A stretch of 64,000 bases of DNA from Streptomyces sp. (GCF_019510245.1 NZ_JAEKKT010000115.1:1-64000); one strand, 5' to 3'; positions 15,716 to 24,768 are shown, counted from the stretch's first letter. Program-made: numbers and translations. The notes: a model not told the origin generated them from the letters alone.

Positions 15716-18700
15716 AACCTTCCTTGCCGAGAGACGGCCGCAGACTGGGCACCCTCGCCGTGGTGCACATGGCGGCTGCGGGGCTCTGCCTGGCCGTCCC
15801 GAGCCCGGCGGCAGCGGACACCGGGAGCCGGGCGGCCCGCCACGCGGCCGTGACCGTGCCGGACGCCCGCTTCGAAGTCCTGTCACCGACCCTGATCCGG
15901 ACGGAATACGCGGGAGACGGCCACTTCGAGGACAGCCCCACCTTCAACGCCGTCGGCCGGAACTCCTTCACCCCGCCCTCCTACACCTCGTCCGTCAGCG
16001 ACGGCGTCCTGACCATCACCACCAGCGCCATGACCCTGCGCTACCGCATCGGCTCCGGCCCCTTCGACGCCGACAACCTGACGACGTCCTTCAGGGCGGG
16101 GCCGACGCCGGTGCCGGCGGCACCCTGGCGCCACGACGTGTGCACCGTCGGTGCCCTGTGCGAGGCGGAGGACCAGCAGTACGACGGTCCCGGCCTGGCG
16201 ACGGATCACGGAGGCTTCACCGGCAAGGGCTTCCTCGCCGGTTTCGAGGTGGACGGCAACTCCCTCGCCGCGGACGTGCGGACACCGTCCGCCGGCACCT
16301 ACGACCTCGCCGTGCGCTACGCCAACGCGGTGGGCAGCGACGGCCACCACGAGGCACGCACCCTGAGCCTCAGCGTGGACGGCGGCAGCGACAGGACGTT
16401 CACGCTCCCGGCGACCCCGGACTGGAACACCTGGGGAGTGGCCCGCCTGCCGCTGACGCTCGGCGCCGGTCCCCACACCGTCGGACTCCATCGCGCCGCC
16501 GCCGACTCCGGAAGCGTCAACATCGACAGCCTCGCCCTCCTCGATTCCGGTGCCGCCTATCCCGGCCGGTCCGAAACCATGGTCAACGGGTGCCGTTTCG
16601 GGACCAGTTGCGAGGCCGAGGACACCGTCCTGTCGGGTTCCGCCATCATCGCCACGGACCACCGGGGCCATGCCGGCTACGGCTTCACCGCCGAACTCAA
16701 CCAGGGGTCCGGTGTCTCGGACCGGATCACCGGCGTGCCCGCCGACGGTACCTACCTGCTGAACCTGCGGTACGCCAACGGCACCGGCGGCGACGGCCTG
16801 CACCAGCCCCGGACGATCGACGTCGGCACCGGCGACGGGACCTCCCACACCACCCTCACGCTCCCGGCCACCGACAACTGGGACAGCTGGCAGACGGCCT
16901 CCGTGCCCGTCGAACTGAAGGCGGGCACCGACCAGGTCACCCTGGCCTGCCCGGAGTCCACCAGCTGCCACGTCAACCTGGACACCCTGGCCCTGAGCCG
17001 GCCAGGAGAGCCGGCCCCCGCGCCCCACCTCGCCCTGGGTGGCTACCGCCGCAGCCTCGACGGACTCAACGGGGACAGCGACCCCACACCCTGGACCACG
17101 CCCGGTCTCCTGCACCGCGACGGCTGGTACCTCCTCGACGACACCCTCTCCGCTGTGTACGACACCAGCACCGGGAAGGCCACCCAACGCCCCGCCCACG
17201 GCGGCCGGCCCTACCAGGACGGCTACCTCTTCGCCTTCGGACACGACTACCGGCAGGGCCTGTCCGACCTCGCCACCCTGACCGGCCCGTCACAGCTGCT
17301 GCCCCGCTGGGCCTACGGCGTCTGGTACTCCGAATACCTCGACCGCACCGCGAGCGACTACGAGAACACCGTCGTGCCCGCGTTCCGCGCCGCGGACGTC
17401 CCCCTGGACGTGCTGGTGACGGACACCGACTTCAAGTCGCCCAACACCTGGAGCGGCTGGAACTTCGACCCGGCCAAGTTCCCCGATCCCAAGGCCTTCT
17501 TCGACTGGTCCGCCGGCCAAGGGCTGCACAACACCCTGAACGTGCACCCGAGCATCCTCGGCACCGACCCGCAGTTCGCGAAGGCCCAGAGCACGGCCAA
17601 GGGCAAGCTGCGCAAGGGCGGTTGTGCCGGCAGCGCGGGCTCCGACTGCTACACCTTCGACTTCGGCGACCCCGACCAGCTCAAGGCCTACCTCGACCTG
17701 CACCGGCCGATGGACCGGGCCGGCAACGACTTCTGGTGGCTCGACTGGTGCTGCGACGCCTCCCGCTCCTCCCGGTCCGGAGTCACCCCGGACGCATGGA
17801 TCAACCAGAAGTACGCCGACCTCACCTCCTCGGAGACCGGCGACCGCGGCTTCGTCCTGTCCCGGGCCTACGGCTCCCTCCAGGCCGGCGGCTACAGCGG
17901 CGGCGTGGGCCTGCCCACCGGGCCCTGGGCCGACAAGCGCAGCACCCTCCACTTCACCGGTGACACCACCTCGAACTGGGGCACCCTGCGCGCCGAGGTC
18001 GGCTACACGCCGGGGGAGTCGGCCGCCACCGGCCTCGCCGCCGTCAGCCACGACATCGGCGGCCACAACGACGGGTACGGCATCCCCGGAGCCGAGACAT
18101 ACACCTCGGACGGCCAGACCCACCGCACCACCAAACTGCCCGACGACCTGTACGCACGGTGGGTGCAGTTCGGCACCTTCCAGCCCGTCGACCGGCTGCA
18201 CAGCAACCACAGCGACCGCCTGCCCTGGCAGTACGGCCCCGCAGCACAGGGGGCCGCCGAGAAGTTCCTCCGGCTCCGCGAGGCGCTCGTGCCGTACACC
18301 TACACCCTGGCGCACGAGGCCGAGACCACCGGCACCCCGATCGTCCGCCCGCTGTACCTCCAGTACCCGGAGGAGGAGAACGCCTACACCGAGGCGGACA
18401 GCGAGTACCTCTACGGCCCCGACATGCTGGTCGCCCCCGTCACCACCCCCGGCACCGACACGACCACGCGGGTGTGGTTCCCGCCGGGCCGGTGGACGGA
18501 CTACTTCACCGGCCGCACCTACACCGCACCCGCGGGCGGAGCCACGTACGACGTCACGACCACCCTGGACACCATGCCGGTCTTCGTCCGAGCGGGTGGC
18601 ATCGTCACCACCCGGTCCGACAACGTGCCCGACGACAGCCGGAGCCCGCTCGACAAGATCAGCGTCACCGTGGCCCCGGGAGCGTCCGGCGCGTTCTCCC

Positions 18701-19005
18701 TCTACGAGGACGACGGCACGACCGCGCGGCCCGGCCGTACGGCGACCACCCGGATCCGCTACGCCGAGCACCAGGGCACCCGTCTGCTGAAGATCGCACC
18801 CGCCAGGGGAACCTTCCCCGGCCAGGCAGGCCGCCGCACCTGGACCGTGTCCTTCCTCGGCGTCGGCGCAGCACCGAACCGAGTGAGCGCGGACGGTGCC
18901 CGGCTGGCGCCCTCGGCCTGGCACTGGGACGCCGGCACCCACGTACTGCGGATCACCGTGCCCCCGCGGAGCATCCGCACCGCCACGGCCGTCTCGTACA
19001 GATAG
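15712..19005 (+). CDS. Secreted GH31 alpha-glycosidase with two CBM35-like inserts
   Basis: 1097 residues. A signal peptide (LGTLAVVHMAAAGLCLAV, cleavage near SPAAA) leads to the N-terminal GH31 beta-sandwich. Two related CBM35-like modules follow, each opening with C..G..CEAED and containing LRYANG/VRYANA. The catalytic barrel has WWLDW (Asp678, nucleophile) and FTGDTTSNW (Asp751, acid/base). The C-terminal beta domains include VRPLYLQYPEEE and LYGPDMLVAPV. GH31 covers alpha-glucosidases, alpha-xylosidases and transferases; the product is unresolved. The GTG start overlaps the permease stop (GTGA), so it is coupled to the transporter. A strong terminator follows. Confidence 0.9.
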   Translation: MKPSLPRDGRRLGTLAVVHMAAAGLCLAVPSPAAADTGSRAARHAAVTVPDARFEVLSPTLIRTEYAGDGHFEDSPTFNAVGRNSFTPPSYTSSVSDGVLTITTSAMTLRYRIGSGPFDADNLTTSFRAGPTPVPAAPWRHDVCTVGALCEAEDQQYDGPGLATDHGGFTGKGFLAGFEVDGNSLAADVRTPSAGTYDLAVRYANAVGSDGHHEARTLSLSVDGGSDRTFTLPATPDWNTWGVARLPLTLGAGPHTVGLHRAAADSGSVNIDSLALLDSGAAYPGRSETMVNGCRFGTSCEAEDTVLSGSAIIATDHRGHAGYGFTAELNQGSGVSDRITGVPADGTYLLNLRYANGTGGDGLHQPRTIDVGTGDGTSHTTLTLPATDNWDSWQTASVPVELKAGTDQVTLACPESTSCHVNLDTLALSRPGEPAPAPHLALGGYRRSLDGLNGDSDPTPWTTPGLLHRDGWYLLDDTLSAVYDTSTGKATQRPAHGGRPYQDGYLFAFGHDYRQGLSDLATLTGPSQLLPRWAYGVWYSEYLDRTASDYENTVVPAFRAADVPLDVLVTDTDFKSPNTWSGWNFDPAKFPDPKAFFDWSAGQGLHNTLNVHPSILGTDPQFAKAQSTAKGKLRKGGCAGSAGSDCYTFDFGDPDQLKAYLDLHRPMDRAGNDFWWLDWCCDASRSSRSGVTPDAWINQKYADLTSSETGDRGFVLSRAYGSLQAGGYSGGVGLPTGPWADKRSTLHFTGDTTSNWGTLRAEVGYTPGESAATGLAAVSHDIGGHNDGYGIPGAETYTSDGQTHRTTKLPDDLYARWVQFGTFQPVDRLHSNHSDRLPWQYGPAAQGAAEKFLRLREALVPYTYTLAHEAETTGTPIVRPLYLQYPEEENAYTEADSEYLYGPDMLVAPVTTPGTDTTTRVWFPPGRWTDYFTGRTYTAPAGGATYDVTTTLDTMPVFVRAGGIVTTRSDNVPDDSRSPLDKISVTVAPGASGAFSLYEDDGTTARPGRTATTRIRYAEHQGTRLLKIAPARGTFPGQAGRRTWTVSFLGVGAAPNRVSADGARLAPSAWHWDAGTHVLRITVPPRSIRTATAVSYR

Positions 19006-19017
19006 CAGGGCAGGGCT

Positions 19018-19056
19018 CGGCAGACCTCGGCACGGCCGGCGTGCCGAGGTCTGCCG
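19018..19056 (+). terminator. Terminator of the transporter-GH31 operon
   Basis: A perfect 16-bp stem (CGGCAGACCTCGGCAC and its complement) with a 7-nt loop starts 13 nt after the GH31 stop codon. Confidence 0.85.
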
Positions 19057-19060
19057 GCGG

Positions 19061-19243
19061 TCACTGCTCCGCGTCGGCCAGGGCCGGGGACTCGGGCTTC
19101 TCCTCGGGGGCGGCCGCGGTGCCGGTGACGATACGGCGGATCGTCTCCAGCGGCGGCTTCGGCGAACCGTCCGCGCAGAGCAGGCCGAAGAAGTCGTCGA
19201 GCGCTGTCGGCCATCGACGCGGCAACGCTCCACCCGGCCCCGA
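19061..19243 (-). pseudogene. 3' remnant of a probable glycoside hydrolase
   Basis: On the minus strand about 60 codons read ALDDFFGLLCADGSPKPP followed by LETIRRIV and a stop at 19061-19063. The pattern FFGLL-ADGSPKP-LE is familiar from the C-terminal ends of secreted actinobacterial glycoside hydrolases of the cellulase/GH5-GH39 clan. The frame closes upstream at 19244-19246, so only the tail survives. This is probably a decayed neighbour of the polysaccharide locus. Confidence 0.45.
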
Positions 19244-19415
19244 TCAAGCCGCGGGCTCCGTGGGGGGCTGTCGCGTCCGGCGGTCCGCAAGGCAGTGTCC
19301 GGCCCTGTGCCGGACGGGCGCCTACGCGCCGGCGGACTGCCGGAAGCCCCGCAGTGGTGAGAGCGCGGCCCGGAGCTCGTGCGTGAGAGGCCCGGGACGC
19401 CCCGGGCGGGCGGGC

Positions 19416-19988
19416 TCAGCGCAGCACGACGTCGAACACCAGGCGGAAGAAGGCGTCGATGGGGGCGGAGGACTTGTCGGCGCGGGCCGCGATCAGGGCA
19501 CCTTCCCAGGCGCTCAGGACGAAGAGCGCCGTCGCCGGCACGTCGAGCGAGGCGCTCGCCTGGCCCGATTCCTGGGCCTCGGTGAGTACGCGTTCGATGT
19601 GCGAGGCCCACTGCCGGAAGCCGCGCTGGACCGCCGCGCGGATCTCCTCGGAGTGGTCGGCCACCTCGGCGCCGAAGTTGCCTACCAGGCAGCCGCGGAC
19701 GAAGCCGCTGTCCACCGTGTCCGAGCCCATGAACTCGAAGTGCGCCCGGAGGCGATCCAGCGGAGGCCGCCCGGCTGCGTCGAGCATGTCGAAACGCAGG
19801 CCGGCGGCATAGCGGTCGAGCGCCTCCAGGGCGCTCTCCTCCTTGCTGGCGAAGTGGTTGTAGAAAGAACCCTTAGGGGCGCCGGCGGCCGAGGTGATGT
19901 CGCTGATGCCGGTGGCGTTGAAGCCCCGGGTGCGGAACTGCTCCAGTGCCGCCTGCGCGATCTCCTCGCGCTTCGACGCACGTGCCAT
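19416..19988 (-). CDS. TetR-family regulator (AcuR/NemR-like)
   Basis: 190 residues. The HTH (GISDITSAAGAPKGSFYNHF, about residues 28-47) is followed by an all-helical ligand domain with GCLVGNFGAEVADHSE and LSAWEGALIAARA, typical of the TetR_C group near AcuR and NemR that senses small electrophiles or aldehydes. The start at 19988 is preceded by GAGG. It is divergent from an alcohol dehydrogenase gene; both promoters carry the same operator in mirror image. It should repress both and respond to the dehydrogenase substrate or a related compound (inference). Confidence 0.9.
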   Translation of the reverse strand: MARASKREEIAQAALEQFRTRGFNATGISDITSAAGAPKGSFYNHFASKEESALEALDRYAAGLRFDMLDAAGRPPLDRLRAHFEFMGSDTVDSGFVRGCLVGNFGAEVADHSEEIRAAVQRGFRQWASHIERVLTEAQESGQASASLDVPATALFVLSAWEGALIAARADKSSAPIDAFFRLVFDVVLR

Positions 19989-20005
19989 TCGGATCACCTC
20001 GATTT

Positions 20006-20024
20006 CAATATGTCCGGTCGTCTT
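20006..20024 (-). promoter_or_regulatory. TetR operator over the tetR promoter
   Basis: Bases 20006-20024 (CAATATGTCCGGTCGTCTT) are the mirror image of 20086-20104, 17 of 19 matching. On the minus strand a -35 TTGACA (20036-20031) is followed by about 18 nt and CATATT, so the operator covers the spacer and -10. Confidence 0.75.
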
Positions 20025-20085
20025 GGCCGCTGTCAAGCCTGGTACGCGGCCCCGCGCACCCTCGGGACCGGGCTTGACGCCATCT

Positions 20086-20104
20086 AAGACGACTGGTCAT
20101 ATTG
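20086..20104 (+). promoter_or_regulatory. TetR operator over the alcohol dehydrogenase promoter
   Basis: AAGACGACTGGTCATATTG sits between a -35 TTGACG (20074-20079) and the -10-like TCATAT/CATATT. It is the inverted copy of the tetR-side operator. The -35 regions also mirror each other (TGTCAAGCC against GGCTTGAC). Confidence 0.75.
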
Positions 20105-20167
20105 GTTGGGCTTCGGCACACAGAGTCCCGTCGGCCCTCGCCCGGCGGGCGCTACCAAGGAGTCACC

Positions 20168-21187
20168 ATGTCCACCACCTACCGAGCCTTCGAAGCCACC
20201 GGGGTCCACAACCTGCGGCTGGTCGAGCGCGAACTGGCCGACCCGGCGCCCGGACACGTCCGCCTCCGGGTGGAGACCTGCGGCGTCTGTCACTCCGACG
20301 TCCTCGCCGTGGAGGGCCTGCGCGCCGACCCGTCGAGTCCGATCGTGCCCGGCCACGAGATCGTGGGCGTCATCGACGCCGTGGGGCCGGGGGTCACCGC
20401 ATGGCACCCCGGCGACCGCGTCGGCGTCGGCTTCCTGAACGGGCACTGCGGGGAGTGCGAGCCGTGCCGCCGCGGCGACTTCGTCAACTGCCTCGACCAG
20501 GCGCAGACCGGCACGAACGTCGACGGCGGCTACGCCGAGGTGACCTACGCGCGCGCCAGCGGACTGGTCCGCATCCCCGAGGGCATGTCCGCGGCCGAGG
20601 CCGCCCCGCTGCTGTGTGCCGGACTCACCACCTTCTCCGCCCTCCAGCAGAACTCCGTCAGGGCGGGCAGCCTGGTGGCCGTGCAGGGCATCGGCGGGCT
20701 GGGACACCTCGCCCTCCAGTACGCGCGCAGCCTCGGGTACCGGGTCGCCGCCGTCGCCCGCGGCAGGGACAAGGAGCCGCTCGCCCGTGAGCTGGGAGCT
20801 CAGGAGTACATCGACAGCTCCGAGACGGACCCCGGCGAGGCGCTGGCCGGCCTGGGCGGCGCCTCGCTCGTCGTCGCCACGGCGTCGAGCGGCGCGTCCA
20901 TGAACCCGCTGGTGCGCGGCCTGGCGCCCGGCGGGAAGCTCGTCGTCGTGGGTGCGGCGCCCGACCCGCTGTCGGTGGCCACCGCCGACCTGATCTTCGG
21001 CACCCGCAGCATCGTCGGCAGCCTGACGGGTTCGTCGATCGAGAACGAGGACAACCTCGGCTTCACCCTGGCCCACGGCATCCGCCCGTCGATCGAGACG
21101 ATGCCCTTCGAGCGGGCCATGGACGCCTACGAGCGGATGCTCTCCGGCAAGGCGCGGTTCCGCGTCGTCCTCGACATCGCGGCCTGA
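20168..21187 (+). CDS. Zinc-dependent alcohol dehydrogenase (MDR family)
   Basis: 339 residues. Catalytic zinc ligands are Cys38 (CGVCHSD) and His63 (GHE), with a Cys near 151 (PLLCAG). The structural zinc site is Cys94, Cys97, Cys100 and Cys108 (CGECEPC...C). The Rossmann motif GIGGLGH follows. Members oxidise alcohols or reduce aldehydes with NAD(P). The ATG at 20168 has AAGGAG 7 nt upstream. It is controlled by the divergent TetR regulator, which suggests an inducible alcohol or aldehyde detoxification role. Confidence 0.93.
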   Translation: MSTTYRAFEATGVHNLRLVERELADPAPGHVRLRVETCGVCHSDVLAVEGLRADPSSPIVPGHEIVGVIDAVGPGVTAWHPGDRVGVGFLNGHCGECEPCRRGDFVNCLDQAQTGTNVDGGYAEVTYARASGLVRIPEGMSAAEAAPLLCAGLTTFSALQQNSVRAGSLVAVQGIGGLGHLALQYARSLGYRVAAVARGRDKEPLARELGAQEYIDSSETDPGEALAGLGGASLVVATASSGASMNPLVRGLAPGGKLVVVGAAPDPLSVATADLIFGTRSIVGSLTGSSIENEDNLGFTLAHGIRPSIETMPFERAMDAYERMLSGKARFRVVLDIAA

Positions 21188-21324
21188 TCGTCACCGCCGT
21201 CACCGCCCGGGGCGGCTCACCCTCGAGTCACCGAAGCCACGTCATCGGTGTCGGCGGCGACGGCGCACTGCGACTTCGCCTTCCTGCCACGGCAAACGGC
21301 TGCGGCGCCCCCTGTGGCACCGCC

Positions 21325-22224
21325 TCAGTCCGTGGACCCGCCGTCGACCGCGATGCCCAACCGGTGGGCCACGGTGGTCAGGGCCGACCCGAGAGGGAGC
21401 GCGACCCGGGCGAGGGCGAGTGGGTCGCCCCGGGTCGGGTCCTGGTTGACGATCAGCACCGGCTTCCCCTCCTGGTGCGCCTGGCGGACGAACCGGAGTC
21501 CGGACATCACCGTCAGCGAGGAGCCCAGGACCAGCAGTGAGGACGCTTCACGGACCAGCCGCCGGCAGTGCTCGACGCGCTGCGGCGGAACCGCCTCGCC
21601 GAAGAACACGACGTCCGGTTTGAGGACGCCGCCGCAGCGGGCGCAGGGCACGACGCGGAAGTCCCCGACCTGCGCGTCGGTGAGGTCGGCGTCACCGTCC
21701 GGGTTGATGCCGGCGGCCACTGGGTCGAAGCCCGGGTTCTCGGCCTCCAGCCGCCGGGCGAGTTCGCCGCGCGGGCTGAAGACGCCGCAGGAGAGGCAGA
21801 CGACCCGGTCGAGGCTGCCGTGGAGTTCCACGACGCCCTCGCTGCCGGCGGCCTGGTGCAGGCCGTCGACGTTCTGGGTGATCACAGCCGAGACATGGGC
21901 GTGCCGCGCGTAGGCAGCCACGGCCAGGTGCCCGGCGTTGGGGGTGGCACGGCCGAAGGTGCGCCGGCCGAGGTGGCTGCGCGCCCAGTAGCGGCGCCGC
22001 GCGTGGGCGCTGCCGGTGAACTCCTGGTAGGTCATCGGGGTGTGCCGGCTCAGGCTCCCGCCCTTGCCCCGGTAGTCGGGGATGCCTGACTCCGTGGAGA
22101 TTCCCGCGCCGCTGAGCACCAGCACACCGCCGGTGCGCAGCGCGTGGACGACCGGTTCCAGATCGGTGATGCCCGGCGGCAGATCCGCGGCAGGGGTCCA
22201 GCTCAGGGTCGGGCGCATGCGCAT
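21325..22224 (-). CDS. Sir2-family NAD-dependent protein deacylase
   Basis: 299 residues, a sirtuin. GAGISTESGIPDYRG binds NAD, TQNVDGLHQAAGS carries the catalytic His, and two zinc CxxC pairs are present (CLSCG and CARCGG), followed by LKPDVVFFGE and VLGSSL. It removes acyl groups from lysines of cytoplasmic proteins using NAD. All key residues are intact. It stands alone: the dehydrogenase ends convergently upstream and decayed DNA lies on its 5' side. Confidence 0.93.
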   Translation of the reverse strand: MRMRPTLSWTPAADLPPGITDLEPVVHALRTGGVLVLSGAGISTESGIPDYRGKGGSLSRHTPMTYQEFTGSAHARRRYWARSHLGRRTFGRATPNAGHLAVAAYARHAHVSAVITQNVDGLHQAAGSEGVVELHGSLDRVVCLSCGVFSPRGELARRLEAENPGFDPVAAGINPDGDADLTDAQVGDFRVVPCARCGGVLKPDVVFFGEAVPPQRVEHCRRLVREASSLLVLGSSLTVMSGLRFVRQAHQEGKPVLIVNQDPTRGDPLALARVALPLGSALTTVAHRLGIAVDGGSTD

Positions 22225-22279
22225 GCCGCCAGGGTACGGAGTCGAGCCGCGATGCCGGGACGGCGTCAGCGGGCCGATG

Positions 22280-22300
22280 CCCCGCTCCCGTGGAGCGGGG
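22280..22300. terminator. Isolated perfect hairpin 5' of the sirtuin gene
   Basis: CCCCGCTCC and its complement form a 9-bp stem with a 3-nt loop. It lies on the 5' side of the sirtuin gene, so it may end a transcript that no longer has a gene. Confidence 0.35.
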
Positions 22301-22482
22301 TGTCAGACGGCCGTCAGCCGGGCTGGTCCAAGCCGTCCAGGCCCTCTCCGGCGGCGAGCCGCTCCCGAGCGGATGCGTCTCACCCGCGGCGCGATCCAGA
22401 CCTTTCGCGGCTCGGCGCTCCGCGGACGTCGACAACGTGCCACCAGCTCCGTCCCAGGGACGACAGCGGGTGCCACCGGCCG

Positions 22483-22648
22483 CACGACATCCTGGGCACG
22501 CACCGCGTGATGTTCGTCGTCGACGACATCGAGGACACCGTCGCCCGTCTGCGCCCTCACGGCGCCGAACCGGTCGGCGAGATCGCCCGGTTCGAGGACA
22601 GCCTTCCTGCTCTGCTACCTCCGTGGCGCGGAGGGCATGCTGCGCTGA
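22483..22648 (+). pseudogene. Remnant of a VOC (glyoxalase-fold) protein
   Basis: The plus strand reads HDILGTHRVMFVVDDIEDTV then ARLRPHGAEPVGEIARFEDS, the second half of a VOC-superfamily protein. One extra base after the FEDS codons shifts the frame; the next frame gives FLLCYLRGAEGMLR and a stop, the expected ending. The first half is missing. Neither a start nor metal ligands remain, so this is a dead fragment. Confidence 0.65.
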
Positions 22649-22735
22649 GCAGGAGGAACCGAACCACGAACGCCTCGGCGTCAGCCGGTCCCCGGGTCGC
22701 TTCGCCGGCTGAACCCCTGTTCGCAGAGCGCATCG

Positions 22736-23269
22736 TCAGCAATGCCTGCTGGTGAGCCAGAAGCAGGTACCGGCTCCCAGCCCGAACACGAGGTGTGCGC
22801 TGAGGTCCTCGGCCAGTGTCTTCGGGCTGTACTTCCAGATCGGCTGGTAGAGCCCGGCCTGCGGCAGGACCAGATACGCACCGGCCCACACAGCCGCGCC
22901 GAAGGGAATGCCGAGCAACGGGTTCGGGCGCCGGACCGATCCGGCGGCGATCCCGTACAGCGCACCCCAGGCGGAGCCGTACGACCAGTGCGTCGCGGTG
23001 CTCATGACCCACGCCCACCGGTCAGGGATCTCCCGCTGGGTGAACCCCTCCACCACCCGCTTCGCCACCTTGCCCGGATCCGGGGCCTCGTCCCAGCCTT
23101 CGACCGGTGCGAACTCCCAGTCCCTGGGGCTTGCGGTGCCTCCCCTGCGGCGGTACCGCAGATAGCGTGTGGCATCCATGCAGACCGTCCCCGCGACACC
23201 GGCGACGATGCCGTCGATGACGGCGGCCAGCGGCGTGAGAGGCCGTCGTCGCGGACGTCCGGTACTCAT
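22736..23269 (-). CDS. Integral membrane protein, DUF1440/YagU-like
   Basis: About 177 residues from the ATG at 23269, which has GAGGTG 9 nt upstream; in-frame starts exist further up (23278, 23377). Four probable membrane segments: AAVIDGIVAGVAGTV, SYGSAWGALYGIAAG, GIPFGAAVWAGAYLVL and HLVFGLGAGTCFWL. The central loop (DWEFAPVEGWDEAPDPGKVAKRV) is hydrophilic. The pattern resembles YagU-type membrane proteins of unknown role. It is divergent from the following small exported protein. Confidence 0.75.
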   Translation of the reverse strand: MSTGRPRRRPLTPLAAVIDGIVAGVAGTVCMDATRYLRYRRRGGTASPRDWEFAPVEGWDEAPDPGKVAKRVVEGFTQREIPDRWAWVMSTATHWSYGSAWGALYGIAAGSVRRPNPLLGIPFGAAVWAGAYLVLPQAGLYQPIWKYSPKTLAEDLSAHLVFGLGAGTCFWLTSRHC

Positions 23270-23327
23270 GATGCCCATCACCTCGACCACCTCGGGCAGC
23301 TGCCGGTGCCTAGGGTCGCGCTGTGGC

Positions 23328-23786
23328 GTGTCGGCTTGCAGGAAGTACAGAATCCCACCGGCCACCGTCGCCCGCACCCCAGGAGCGTCGCCGTCCGCCG
23401 ACGGCGACCCGGCGAGCCTGCGGGCTCAGGCGGCCGGGGTGTGCGCGGACGCGTACCAGATCGGTACCACCGGGTACATCACGCGCGCCGGCAGGACCGT
23501 CGCGTCCGTCAAGCAGTTCTACTCGCCGTCCTGCGGCAAGAACTACGGCTACGTCTGGGTGTGGCAGAGCTTCCGGGACGCCGTCGGAGACTACGACGTG
23601 ACCTCGGCCGTCTACAGCTACTCCCGGGACGAGGTCCTGGGCGAGCGTTCCTGGACCAACACCGCCGCCCAGGAGTTCTGGTCCAACGGCACCAGCACCG
23701 TGAGCGAGTGCACGGCCGGTTCGGGCACCGTACGGGCCGCCGGCGACCCCGCACCGGTTGGAGGCCACTCCGGCAAGCGCTGCTGA
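23328..23786 (+). CDS. Small hypothetical protein, DUF2690-like, possibly 5'-truncated
   Basis: Conserved core: GVCADAYQIGTTGYITRAGR, then VASVKQFYSPSCGKNYGYVW and VWQSFRD, with two conserved cysteines as in exported DUF2690-like Streptomyces proteins. No convincing signal peptide precedes it; the first 30 residues from the GTG at 23328 are rich in Arg and Pro. The N-terminus may have been lost, or the start may be misplaced. A good terminator follows. Function unknown. Confidence 0.6.
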   Translation: MSACRKYRIPPATVARTPGASPSADGDPASLRAQAAGVCADAYQIGTTGYITRAGRTVASVKQFYSPSCGKNYGYVWVWQSFRDAVGDYDVTSAVYSYSRDEVLGERSWTNTAAQEFWSNGTSTVSECTAGSGTVRAAGDPAPVGGHSGKRC

Positions 23787-23798
23787 ACTCATGCCCAC

Positions 23799-23832
23799 GG
23801 TGGGGGAGGTGACCGATCGATCCTCCCCCACC
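23799..23832 (+). terminator. Terminator after the DUF2690-like gene
   Basis: A perfect 11-bp stem (GGTGGGGGAGG and its complement) with a 12-nt loop lies 12 nt after the stop codon. Confidence 0.75.
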
Positions 23833-23919
23833 TGAGGGGAAACCCACCTCGGAGCGCGGCGACGGGCGTCGCCCGGGGAGACGAGACCGCCATCCTCCCG
23901 CCCGCCTCGTGCGATCCGG

Positions 23920-24669
23920 TCAGGACGGGGAGGCGCCAGGCTTCGGCTTCCGGTTCACATCAGTCACGTTCGTGCCCTCCGTCTCCGGGGCCCCGAACGC
24001 TTCGACGATGACCCGATCGCCGACACCGGTGACCTCCAGAGCCAGGTGACTGCCCATCATGCGCAGGTCCAGTCGTGCCCGGAGCGCGCCCGACCGGTTC
24101 GGCATCCGGTGAATCCGCGACGCCGGGTAGTCCAATTCCGTCAGTCTCTCGTGCATGGTCCGGTAACTGGTCGCGCTCGCGTCCCTGAGCGCCTTGCTGA
24201 TGCGCTTCACGTGCTCGCCGCCGTCACACTTCTCGACACCGGTCAGCGGCACCTCCTCGACCGGCTTGGCCTCGGTGGTGGCGGGAGCCGTGTCCGGCGG
24301 CGTCGGGCCGTCCACCGGAACCGGGATGTCTCCTCCGGCGTTCGGAATGCCCGGTGGGGTCTCACCTGCTCCGTATCTCGGCTCGGACGCTCCCTCCCAA
24401 CCCGGCAGATCCTCGGGCTCGGGCACGCCACCACCGCTCGTGTCGGTGGGGGAGCCGGGAGCGCAGGCCCGATCGATGCGGGTCAGCAGTGCGAAGAACC
24501 GCATCTCCGGATCGTCGGCGCTCGCCGAGGCGGCCAGCGGGGCTGCCGTCGAGACGGCGCCCACTCCCGGGGTCCGATCGGTGGTGCTGTTCCGAGGGCC
24601 ACAACCGGACAGGACCACGCAGCAGAGGGCGGCCGCGAGCGCGAGCCGCGGGAGGGATGCCGATCGCAT
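23920..24669 (-). CDS. Hypothetical lipoprotein
   Basis: 249 residues. The lipobox is LSGC (Cys23) after a hydrophobic run (LALAAALCCVVL), so the protein should be lipid-anchored on the cell surface. A low-complexity Pro/Gly/Thr region (about residues 70-130) leads to a folded C-terminal part (EHVKRISKALRDASATSYRT, LDLRMMGSHLALEVTGVGDR). No family was recognised. The ATG at 24669 was chosen over an upstream in-frame start because it places the signal peptide at the N-terminus. Confidence 0.75.
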   Translation of the reverse strand: MRSASLPRLALAAALCCVVLSGCGPRNSTTDRTPGVGAVSTAAPLAASASADDPEMRFFALLTRIDRACAPGSPTDTSGGGVPEPEDLPGWEGASEPRYGAGETPPGIPNAGGDIPVPVDGPTPPDTAPATTEAKPVEEVPLTGVEKCDGGEHVKRISKALRDASATSYRTMHERLTELDYPASRIHRMPNRSGALRARLDLRMMGSHLALEVTGVGDRVIVEAFGAPETEGTNVTDVNRKPKPGASPS

Positions 24670-24768
24670 GCACGCACTCTGCGGGATGCTGATGAGGGCA
24701 CACATGAGTGCACGTACTCAACTCCTCCTGAGCCCCGCTCCGAGCACTCCATCTCGGCACTTGCCAAG

